Part shown: in pieces, positions 1-5,644 of the stretch
Numbering within the stretch: position 1 is the first letter of the stretch
How the letters are laid out: every line of letters starts with the position of its first letter
Program-made: the position numbers and the translations under genes
Assembly (NCBI GenBank): GCA_030538175.1
Contig: JAUNUL010000159.1
Coordinates: 1 to 6,789 of the forward strand
From: Propionibacteriaceae bacterium
GTDB lineage: Bacteria; Actinomycetota; Actinomycetes; Propionibacteriales; Propionibacteriaceae
Reading direction: 5' to 3'
DNA: 6,789 nt
The notes under the pieces: model-generated
Databases searched by the model: none
What the model was told of the DNA's origin: nothing
What the model saw: the letters and a program-made list of their open reading frames with translations, nothing else

Positions 1-179
1 TGTCCATCCTGCTCATCGCCCCGGGCACCACGACCCTCGGCGTGCAGGTGTTCAATCTGCAGCAGGCTGGCAACTACAACCAGGCATCGGCGCTGTCCCT
101 CATGTTCGCGCTCGTGGGTGTCATCGCGCTGGCGCTGACGGTGCGCTCACCGAAGTCCGCCCCGAAAGTCAGGAGCTGA
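1..179 (+). CDS. ABC importer permease, C-terminal fragment (5' end outside window)
   Basis: The window opens inside this gene. Frame 3 reads 58 codons from position 3 and stops at TGA 177-179. The fragment contains SILLIAPGTTTLGVQVFNLQ, then a short loop (QQAGNYNQASALS) and a final hydrophobic helix (LMFALVGVIALALTV), ending in a basic tail. This fits the C-terminus of an inner-membrane permease of the Fe3+/thiamine importer class (FbpB/AfuB-like); the residues 'APGTTTLGVQVFNL' followed by one last helix are typical of that group. It would form the membrane channel used by the ATPase encoded next, which starts 5 bases after this stop codon, so the two are almost certainly co-transcribed and translationally linked. 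The AGGAG that serves the next gene lies inside the last codons of this one (171-175). The substrate cannot be read from this fragment. Confidence 0.85.
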   Translation, partial: SILLIAPGTTTLGVQVFNLQQAGNYNQASALSLMFALVGVIALALTVRSPKSAPKVRS

Positions 180-184
180 AAGCC

Positions 185-1237
185 GTGTCCTTCATCGATC
201 TGCGTGACGTCACCGTCACCTTCCCCGACGGCACCGTCGGCCTCGACGGGGTGGACATTGACGTCCGCGAGCACGAGTTCGTGGCGCTCATCGGCCCCTC
301 CGGGTCCGGCAAGACGACGCTGCTGCGTACCATCGCGGGCTTCGTCCAGCCCAGCGACGGCCAGGTGCGTATCGACGGCCGCGACCTCACCCACGTCCCG
401 CCCGAGAAACGTGGGATGGGCATGGTGTTCCAGCAGCATGCCGTGTGGCCGCACATGTCGGTGGCGGGGAACGTGGAGTACCCGCTGAAGCGGGCGGGCG
501 TCGAGAAGCGGGAACGGGCGGACCGGGTGGAACGTGCCCTGCGTCTGGTGGGTCTCGACGGTTTCGGTGCGCGGAAGCCGGCGAGCCTGTCGGGCGGGCA
601 GCGGCAGCGCGTCGCCCTGGCCCGGGCGATCATCGCGGACCCCTCGGTCCTCCTGCTCGACGAGGCGCTGTCCGCCCTCGACGAGCCGCTGCGCGACAGC
701 CTGCGTCGCGAGCTCGTCTCGCTCACCCGGCGCGAGGGTCTGACCACGGTGCATGTCACGCACGACCGCTCCGAGGCGCTGTCGATCGCCGACCGCGTCG
801 TCGTGCTTATCGACGCCCGCGTCCAGCAGGTCGCCGACCCCGCCACCCTCGTGCGGTACCCGGCGTCGGCCGAGGTCGCCGCGTTCATCGCCGACGCCGC
901 CCTCCTCGACGCGGTGCATCAGGGGGACCGGATCAGCTGCCCGTCCCTCGGCCTGAGCTGGCCGGTCCCGGAGGTGGAGGTGGTCGGCACTCCGGCGGAG
1001 CAGCTGCGACTGGCGGTCCTGCCGGCGGCCGTCGAGGTCCTGCCGGCCGGCACCCCCGATGCGGTGGCCGCGACCGTCGCCTCCGTGCTCTACGACGCCG
1101 GGAACTTCAGCGTCACCCTCGAGACGGAATCCGGTGACCGGTTCCGAGCGACGGTGACCGGCGCGCGGCCGGAGATCGGCGAGACCGTGGGCCTGCGGGT
1201 CCATCGGCCACTGGGGTTCGAAACATCACCTGCGTAA
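185..1237 (+). CDS. ABC transporter ATP-binding protein (Fe3+/thiamine/spermidine importer type)
   Basis: Cytoplasmic ATPase that drives substrate import with the upstream permease. The 350-aa protein has every nucleotide-binding motif: Walker A GPSGSGKT at residues 37-44, Q-loop in VFQQH near 81-85, signature LSGGQ at 135-139, Walker B VLLLDE at 155-160 with Glu160 as catalytic base, D-loop SALD at 163-166 and switch His193. The stretch QQVADPATLVRYP after the ATPase core is the usual exit into the regulatory region. Residues from about 260 on fit a TOBE-like domain, and the total length is normal for FbpC/PotA-type subunits. The start is GTG 185, with AGGAG 9 bases upstream. FbpC-like iron import is the closest match by overall look, but no iron-regulator (DtxR) box is visible in the window, so the substrate stays open. 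Its last 12 bases overlap the end of the convergent response regulator gene. Confidence 0.93.
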   Translation: MSFIDLRDVTVTFPDGTVGLDGVDIDVREHEFVALIGPSGSGKTTLLRTIAGFVQPSDGQVRIDGRDLTHVPPEKRGMGMVFQQHAVWPHMSVAGNVEYPLKRAGVEKRERADRVERALRLVGLDGFGARKPASLSGGQRQRVALARAIIADPSVLLLDEALSALDEPLRDSLRRELVSLTRREGLTTVHVTHDRSEALSIADRVVVLIDARVQQVADPATLVRYPASAEVAAFIADAALLDAVHQGDRISCPSLGLSWPVPEVEVVGTPAEQLRLAVLPAAVEVLPAGTPDAVAATVASVLYDAGNFSVTLETESGDRFRATVTGARPEIGETVGLRVHRPLGFETSPA

Positions 1238-1864
1238 CGCAGCCACCGCCAGCTTTAAACGGGAGTCCACCCCAAACTTCCGTAGGAGGCTCGCGACATG
1301 CTTTTTCACGGTAAAGACAGTCACTTCCAGTACATCTGAAATCTCCGCATTCGACAACCCATCCACGACAAGGTCCAGCACCTGCTGCTCCCGGTTTGTC
1401 AGTTGGGGTGAGTCGGTACAGTGTTCGGGAACGAGGTAGCCCCCCAGTCGTGCGGCCAATGTCGGAGACACCACAGCACGCCCACTGAGCCCCTCCCGAA
1501 CCGCCCACAGGATATGTTCCCGCGATTCGGATTTCAGCACGACCCCCAATGCTCCAGATCGGAGCATTCCCACCACGTACCCATCTTCTTCGAACGACGT
1601 GATCCCGACAACGGGTACATGCGGGACCTGCTTCTGCACAGTGCTGACAAATGCAATCCCATCCACACCTGGCATACGGACATCGGTCAGAATGAGATCC
1701 ACCTGCTGCCGGGTCAGGTGTTCGAGTGCTTCCACCGCACCCGATGCGACGCACGCCACCTGAAGATCTTCCGCGTCTTCAAAGTAGGTGGGAAGCATCT
1801 GCCTGACAGCAGGATCATCATCGACCAGCATGATCTTCGCGGGTGTAACCGGATTCGCCATCAT
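1226..1864 (-). CDS. Two-component response regulator, NarL/FixJ (LuxR-type) family
   Basis: DNA-binding transcription factor activated by phosphorylation from the adjacent kinase. The 212-aa protein starts with a receiver domain (about residues 10-125): acidic pocket in VDDD at 14-17, phospho-acceptor Asp61 in LILTDVRMPGVDG, switch Thr89 and conserved Lys111. A linker leads to a LuxR-type helix-turn-helix at about 155-207 (LTNREQQVLDLVVDGLSNAE onward, with the recognition part around VFTVKKHVASLLRKFG). All key residues are present. Two adjacent ATGs exist. The first (1864) overlaps the kinase stop as ATGA; the second (1861) sits 7 bases after GGAGG (1873-1869) against 4 bases for the first, so it may be the one used. 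Coupled translation with the kinase is expected. The gene runs towards the ABC ATPase gene and overlaps its end by 12 bases. Its targets are unknown; the divergent secreted-protein genes are the obvious candidates. Confidence 0.93.
   Translation of the reverse strand: MMANPVTPAKIMLVDDDPAVRQMLPTYFEDAEDLQVACVASGAVEALEHLTRQQVDLILTDVRMPGVDGIAFVSTVQKQVPHVPVVGITSFEEDGYVVGMLRSGALGVVLKSESREHILWAVREGLSGRAVVSPTLAARLGGYLVPEHCTDSPQLTNREQQVLDLVVDGLSNAEISDVLEVTVFTVKKHVASLLRKFGVDSRLKLAVAALRR
1230..1242. repeat. Perfect 5-bp inverted repeat centred on the ABC gene stop codon
   Basis: CTGCG-TAA-CGCAG: the TAA in the loop is the stop codon of the + strand ATPase gene, and the left arm lies within the overlap with the last codons of the - strand response regulator. 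It could form a small hairpin in either transcript where the two convergent genes meet. There is no T-run on either side, so it is not a convincing intrinsic terminator; chance is possible for a 5-bp stem. Confidence 0.3.
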
Positions 1865-2985
1865 TCCGCCTCCATTCGGGAACAGGGAAACTCGAGAACA
1901 GCGCTGGCGGTTTTCCCGGTGACTCGATGGGAGAATCTACCCCCGATCGCAGAAGCGTGGGATTCGATGATGGGCAAGCCAAGGCCGACGCCTCCCGCGG
2001 CGCCCTCGTCACCAGACTTCGATCGGCCGACAGGAACCTCGTTCGCCATCAGTATCCGCCCCGTACCCTCGCCACATTCTGTGAGAACACGAACCGGGCT
2101 CTGCCCATGTTTCATCACATTCCGGAACATCTCACGCACACATTCCGCGACTTCCTCACCGACCACGATCGTCCCCCAGTTGCCGTGCGTGACACCGACC
2201 TGGAGGCCGACTGAACGCAGCGAGGCAACTCCTTCGGCAATCAGATCATCAAAGGGCACCAGTTCTTCTTCAAGGACATCACCACTGTGCACATGTCCCT
2301 CAAGTACGGCCATGATATCCCTGAGCGACGACACCCCCTGGCGGGCTTCCCGGTTGATGGAAGGCACATCCGGTTCAGGTTGATGGGTCAACAGAACGAT
2401 TCGAGTGAGGGAATCCGCCACGCTGTCATGCAGTCGACGTGACAGACGCGATCGTGCCCTTGCCACCTCAAGCTCAACCGCGGCCTGTTGAACTGCAGAA
2501 ACGAGGATCAACTGACGACGGATCAAGGCGACCACCAATGCACTGGTGATACCCATAATCACCAGCAACCAGGCGCCTAGAGGAGAAACACCCCATACCG
2601 TCTCGGGAGCCAGGAGCACGCATCCAGCCAGGATCGCCACAACGGACGCAGCTCCCGCACGCCATTCGGCGTTGGCCCACTGCACCTCAACTACAAGTAT
2701 GAGCGACACCATAATTAGCGCGGCCCACTCGATGTTTCCGGGCAACAGCGCGATAATGACACACACCACTGCACCCGTTGACAGCCAACTTCTCACCGGC
2801 GCAAGAAGTAGTGCCCACGCCAGGACGATGCCCGCAGCGAGCGAAGTCCACGTCGGGATCCTTCCCGAAACCGTCAGACCCACCGAGGCAGCCACCAAAT
2901 AGAGGCCCATCCCCACCGCCTCTGCGACACCATCCGGCACCATGAGCATTCGCTCACTTCTGCGCAGCGTCAGCGGCATACCCAC
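1861..2985 (-). CDS. Membrane sensor histidine kinase, HisKA_3 (NarX/DesK-like) type
   Basis: Autophosphorylating sensor that feeds the response regulator encoded directly downstream. The 374-aa protein has about six hydrophobic helices in residues 24-155 with very short loops and no extracellular domain, so it probably senses within or at the membrane or through a partner protein. A helical linker (about 160-180) leads to the dimerisation/phosphorylation motif RLSRRLHDSVADSLTRIVLL with phospho-acceptor His186. The ATPase domain shows an N-box EMFRNVMKHG (285-294, Asn289) and a glycine-rich box GGVGLGLPII (331-340). The DxGxG box is not canonical: the equivalent place reads ILMANEVP (311-318). 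The start is read as GTG 2985, five bases after AGGAGG; an in-frame ATG at 2979 is an alternative. The stop overlaps the regulator's ATG. GC is lower than in the flanking genes. The signal sensed is unknown. Confidence 0.92.
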   Translation of the reverse strand: MGMPLTLRRSERMLMVPDGVAEAVGMGLYLVAASVGLTVSGRIPTWTSLAAGIVLAWALLLAPVRSWLSTGAVVCVIIALLPGNIEWAALIMVSLILVVEVQWANAEWRAGAASVVAILAGCVLLAPETVWGVSPLGAWLLVIMGITSALVVALIRRQLILVSAVQQAAVELEVARARSRLSRRLHDSVADSLTRIVLLTHQPEPDVPSINREARQGVSSLRDIMAVLEGHVHSGDVLEEELVPFDDLIAEGVASLRSVGLQVGVTHGNWGTIVVGEEVAECVREMFRNVMKHGQSPVRVLTECGEGTGRILMANEVPVGRSKSGDEGAAGGVGLGLPIIESHASAIGGRFSHRVTGKTASAVLEFPCSRMEAE

Positions 2986-3142
2986 AGAAACCTCCTGGTA
3001 CCTTCGGCTACCCCCAGCTTATCGACCGTCCCGAGATCTGGGGTACCCGAGTGGCCACCTTCCCTGCCCCAAGCAGACACACCAGTGAGAAGTCCATAGC
3101 ATCGAATTCGTACGAGAACGGAACCACTACCCGGAAGGAAAC
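2986..3142. promoter_or_regulatory. Divergent control region between kinase operon and secreted-protein operon
   Basis: This 157-bp non-coding region must hold promoters for both directions. On the + strand, TAGCAT at 3097-3102 with CAGACA at 3074-3079 (17-base spacing) is the best -10/-35 candidate and would leave a leader of about 35 bases before ATG 3143; GGAAGGAA at 3133-3140 is the ribosome site. On the - strand, AGGAGG (2991-2996 on the + strand as cctcct) serves the kinase, and GATAAG (3023 down to 3018) is a weak -10 candidate. Palindromic GGTACC occurs twice (2997-3002, and within GGGTACCC at 3041-3048). The promoter calls are weak; the location of a control region here is certain from the gene layout. 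Confidence 0.5.
3012..3043. repeat. Spaced inverted repeat, possible operator: CCCCAG-N20-CTGGGG
   Basis: Left arm CCCCAG 3012-3017 and right arm CTGGGG 3038-3043, extendable by TA/TA outside one unpaired C (3011). It covers the weak -10 candidate of the kinase gene and lies upstream of the secreted-protein promoter candidate. The arm spacing of about 2.5 helical turns could suit a dimeric or paired regulator such as the LuxR-type protein encoded next door, but no binding consensus is known for it. Confidence 0.3.
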
Positions 3143-3640
3143 ATGAGAAGGCTCACCGTTTCACTTGTCGCCGCCGCAGTCCTGACCACCAGCCACATCG
3201 CACCGGCTCACGCTCAAAAAGCTTCGTCGCTCGCGAGCTCGTCCCTCCCGGCCACAGCATCTGAAACCACGGAACGGCAGAGCATCAGCCAAGCGGTCTA
3301 CTACGATCTCCGGACGGACGGATTTATCGTGTCCGAAGAGGAGGCTCTCGCTCTTGGATACACCAACTCCGAGGTAGCACAATTCCAGAGGAACCTGGCT
3401 GCACTCGGGCCGGAAGAGTCTCGTGAGCTGGCTTCCATCATTGGTCTCGATACGGAGTCGTTGAAAAAGCAGCGCGCTGTTCCGCTCGTGGTAAAAGCGA
3501 TCGCCGTCTTTCTCGGCGGATCAGCCGCAGACGAGATCATCGGGCAGGTTACCAACTGGGGTGTCTCCGGTGCATGCAGGAACCTGGCTGGAAACTGGGG
3601 GGCGTTCGACGACTTCTGCCGCTCCAACGGTCATATCTAA
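3143..3640 (+). CDS. Secreted protein of unknown family with two-Cys C-terminal region
   Basis: I do not recognise the family. The 165-aa product begins with a Sec signal peptide: basic MRR, hydrophobic core at about 4-20, and cleavage after Ala-His-Ala at residue 24. Next comes a Ser/Thr/Ala-rich, probably disordered stretch (25-48), then an acidic, mostly helical middle region (about 49-108, with VSEEEALALGYTNSEVAQFQ). A basic KKQR (108-111) precedes a hydrophobic segment VPLVVKAIAVFLGGSAADEI and a Trp-containing tail with the only two cysteines, Cys145 and Cys159, which could form a disulfide once exported. The layout of leader, pro-region, basic site and a 54-residue hydrophobic, Gly-rich end resembles a processed antimicrobial or signalling peptide, but that is inference. 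Start ATG 3143 is preceded by GGAAGGAA. The small membrane protein gene follows after 9 bases, and the two-component system diverges upstream. Confidence 0.82.
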   Translation: MRRLTVSLVAAAVLTTSHIAPAHAQKASSLASSSLPATASETTERQSISQAVYYDLRTDGFIVSEEEALALGYTNSEVAQFQRNLAALGPEESRELASIIGLDTESLKKQRAVPLVVKAIAVFLGGSAADEIIGQVTNWGVSGACRNLAGNWGAFDDFCRSNGHI

Positions 3641-3649
3641 GGCAGCGCA

Positions 3650-3886
3650 ATGTCCAAGAACTCACAGTTGTTCTTCCTGGCGCTGATTTTCTCATTCGCC
3701 CTGCGAGTGATCCGCGAGTGGGTCACCCATGATCGGACGCTCATCGACACGTTCAGCCGGTGGGAATGGGGAGTGAACTTCCTGCTCTACTGGGGACTGT
3801 CATTTCTTGCGATCTGGCTGGTGTTCATCGGTCTGCACAAATTGTGGTCCGACGGCGATTCCCACTCGCGCCCGCGGAAGGGATAA
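3650..3886 (+). CDS. Small membrane protein with two predicted helices, unknown function
   Basis: A 78-aa protein with no family I can name. Two hydrophobic segments are visible: residues 6-20 (QLFFLALIFSFALRV) and about 41-62 (GVNFLLYWGLSFLAIWLVFI), separated by a charged, Trp-containing loop (REWVTHDRTLIDTFSRWEW). The C-terminus is hydrophilic and basic (SHSRPRKG). It follows the secreted-protein gene by only 9 bases, with a poor ribosome site (GGCAG), which points to co-transcription and probable translational coupling. Small multi-helix membrane proteins next to exported peptides are often immunity or export-helper proteins, so one of those roles is plausible here; nothing in the sequence proves it. 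It ends 53 bases before the end of the convergent DinB gene, with no clear terminator between. Confidence 0.75.
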   Translation: MSKNSQLFFLALIFSFALRVIREWVTHDRTLIDTFSRWEWGVNFLLYWGLSFLAIWLVFIGLHKLWSDGDSHSRPRKG

Positions 3887-3939
3887 ATACTCCGGGGCGG
3901 AGAACCCGCCGCCAAAGTCGATGGCCCGGGCAACCCCGT

Positions 3940-4452
3940 TCAGGCCCGGACCTCTGTCATCCCCGCGACGAACTGGGCCTGCGCAATGTGCTGGACGGCG
4001 TCGATGAGGATGAGGGACAGGCGGTCCTGGCGGGTCTCGGGCTTGCCCGCGAACTCGCCGATGACCTCGTCGAAGGCGACCGCGTCGAGGCTCTCCACGT
4101 AGGTGCGCAGGGCCTTGAGCGAGGCGACGATGTAGTCCTCGAGCAGCTGGTGGTCCTCCACGATGATGGTGGCCGCCTCCTCGTCGGTGTGGCCGAAACC
4201 GGTGGCGTCCCCCAGCTCGCCGACGTTGAAACGGGCGCGGAAGTCCTGGTCCAGCCACACCTGGTCCTGGCTGGCCAGGTCCGCGGCACCCATGGCGTCA
4301 AGGACGCGGCCGGCGTGCCACAGGTTCCACGCCACGGAGTTCGGGTGCCCGGCGGGATGGGCGTTGAGCTGTGCGGGGGCTAATTCGGGGAGGCGGTCGA
4401 GGGTGCCGATAGCCCGGTCGATGAGGTTGAGGTACGTGTCGTTGGTGTTCAT
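3940..4452 (-). CDS. DinB-family protein (mycothiol-dependent/DUF664-like)
   Basis: The 170-aa protein has the four-helix-bundle pattern of the DinB/YfiT superfamily. Members in mycothiol-making actinobacteria act as metal-dependent thiol transferases (mycothiol conjugation, maleylpyruvate isomerase type), in the cytoplasm. Candidate metal ligands are His46 in AWNLWHAGR and His155 in DAVQHIAQAQF, both at the positions expected for the family; a third ligand may be one of the residues in EDHQLLEDY (99-107), with His101 most likely. The start ATG 4452 was chosen because it gives the family's normal length and N-terminus (MNTNDTYLNLIDRAIGTLDR); the frame stays open upstream only through antisense of the MFS gene. 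No clear Shine-Dalgarno is present. The start lies 10 bases after the MFS stop, so the gene is probably read from the MFS transcript. Its substrate is unknown. Confidence 0.82.
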   Translation of the reverse strand: MNTNDTYLNLIDRAIGTLDRLPELAPAQLNAHPAGHPNSVAWNLWHAGRVLDAMGAADLASQDQVWLDQDFRARFNVGELGDATGFGHTDEEAATIIVEDHQLLEDYIVASLKALRTYVESLDAVAFDEVIGEFAGKPETRQDRLSLILIDAVQHIAQAQFVAGMTEVRA

Positions 4453-4462
4453 GCCCACAAGG

Positions 4463-5644
4463 TTACGCGCGGCGTCGTAACGCAGCGTTGCCCAGCAGCA
4501 CCACGGCGACCAGGACGATGACGCCACCGGCCATGACCGGCATGCCGAAGGTGGAGACCACCGGGCCGGCGACGACACCGCCCGCCGCACCGGTGAGGTT
4601 CATCGTCAGGTCGCTGCGGCCCTGGAGACCGGCCTTGTGCTCGGGCGGGGCGGCGGCCGCGACCTCGGCGGAGGAACCGACCAGCGTCGAGGACCAGCCG
4701 AGGCCGAGGAGTGCGAGGGCGACGACCACGACCGTCTCGTTGCCGGACCAGGGCACGAGCAGGGCGGCCGCGGTGAGGGTCATGCCGGTGCCGAGCAGCA
4801 TCGTCTGCAGCGAGCCGATCTTGTCGGCGAGGAAGCCGAACACCGGGGCGAGGCCGTACATGCCGCCGACGTGGAAGGAGACGGTCAGGCCGATGAGTGT
4901 CATGGAGGCGCCGTGGCCGTGCATGTGGACGGCGGTCATGGACATGATGGCGATCATCGCGAAGTGGCTGATGGCGTTGGTGAGGATCGCCGACGCCACC
5001 ACCGGGTGCTCCCGCATCGCCACCTTGGGGGCGTCCGTCGTCCGGGCGGCGACCGGCGCCGGTTGCGGCCGCAGCATCACCTGGAGGACGAGGATGGCGA
5101 TCCACTGCGCCACGATGCACACCAGGTACGCGCCGGTGAAACTCGCCAGGCCGAGCGCCTGCCCGAGTGCCTCGGTGGGGCCGAAGAGGTTGGGGCCGAG
5201 GACGGCACCCACGGTCGTCGCCCATACCACCAGGGAGATGTCGCGGCCCTTGTGCTTCTCGTCGGCCACGTCGGCGGCGGCGAACCGCGACTGCAGATTC
5301 ATCGCCACCGCCGCGCCGAGGAAGAAGAAGCCCAACAGGACGAAGGGATAGAGGTCGGTCTGCGCGCCCACCAGGGCGGATCCGGCACCGAGCGAACCCA
5401 GCGCCAATCCCGTACTTAACGACGCCCTCCTCCCCCGCCGCTGCACGATCCTCGCCAGGGGAATCGCCCACAGGCCGGCACCGATGGTGGTCACCGTCGA
5501 CGCCGCCCCGCCCCACGCGGCCCCCGCCATGTCCGCAGAGAGCAACGCCCCCATGGAGTAGGTGACGCCGTGGGCCAGTCCCGCCATCACCTGGGCGATC
5601 ATGAGGGCGGTGAGGACGCGGCGTCGGGAAGCGATGTCGGCCAT
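4463..5644 (-). CDS. Major facilitator superfamily (MFS) transporter
   Basis: The 393-aa integral membrane protein shows about twelve hydrophobic helices in two halves separated by a hydrophilic central loop (about 191-212, RPQPAPVAARTTDAPKVAMR). An MFS motif-A-like loop occurs between helices 2 and 3 (LARIVQRRGRRASLS, 63-77) and a second-half counterpart at GFLADKIGSLQT (270-281). A His/Met-rich loop AVHMHGHGASM (238-248) lies in the second half. The family covers drug efflux and small-molecule uptake; the substrate cannot be named from sequence. Start ATG 5644 begins MADIASRRRVL, and a TATAGT -10 element ends six bases before it, indicating a leaderless transcript. The frame is open further upstream, but that part is antisense to the secreted-protein gene. 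The co-transcribed DinB-type thiol transferase would suit a detoxification pair in which one enzyme conjugates and one carrier exports, which is inference. Confidence 0.9.
   Translation of the reverse strand: MADIASRRRVLTALMIAQVMAGLAHGVTYSMGALLSADMAGAAWGGAASTVTTIGAGLWAIPLARIVQRRGRRASLSTGLALGSLGAGSALVGAQTDLYPFVLLGFFFLGAAVAMNLQSRFAAADVADEKHKGRDISLVVWATTVGAVLGPNLFGPTEALGQALGLASFTGAYLVCIVAQWIAILVLQVMLRPQPAPVAARTTDAPKVAMREHPVVASAILTNAISHFAMIAIMSMTAVHMHGHGASMTLIGLTVSFHVGGMYGLAPVFGFLADKIGSLQTMLLGTGMTLTAAALLVPWSGNETVVVVALALLGLGWSSTLVGSSAEVAAAAPPEHKAGLQGRSDLTMNLTGAAGGVVAGPVVSTFGMPVMAGGVIVLVAVVLLGNAALRRRA

Larger units (their letters stand above)
1238..3886. other. Lower-GC four-gene block (two-component system plus secreted/membrane pair)
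   Basis: Single 60-base lines counted by hand give about 55% GC at 1561, 2521 and 3301, against about 77% at 601 and 68% at 4861. The drop begins at the end of the ABC ATPase gene and ends near the stop of the 78-aa membrane protein. This suggests that the kinase, regulator, secreted protein and small membrane protein arrived together by horizontal transfer or evolve under a different bias. No flanking direct repeats, tRNA or mobility gene were seen, so the limits are approximate. Confidence 0.5.

Noticed and set aside
74..1204. 376-codon open frame on the - strand across the ABC ATPase gene
   Set aside because: It is antisense to a gene with complete ATPase motifs, its translation is Arg/Gly/His/Asp-rich without domains, and long antisense frames are expected in DNA of this GC content.
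1421..2383. 320-codon + strand open frame across the regulator and kinase genes
   Set aside because: It is antisense to two genes with clear receiver, HTH and kinase motifs, and its translation has no recognisable domain or membrane pattern.
2986..3142. Search for an iron-regulator (DtxR) 19-bp box or a riboswitch here and elsewhere in the window
   Set aside because: No sequence close to the DtxR consensus and no long structured leader was seen by eye; this was not a computed scan.
3887..3949. Possible terminators between the small membrane protein and the DinB gene (GGCGG/CCGCC at 3896-3910; CCGGGC/GCCCGG at 3926-3949)
   Set aside because: The stems are 5-6 bp with no T-run in either direction, and such short stems are common in GC-rich DNA.
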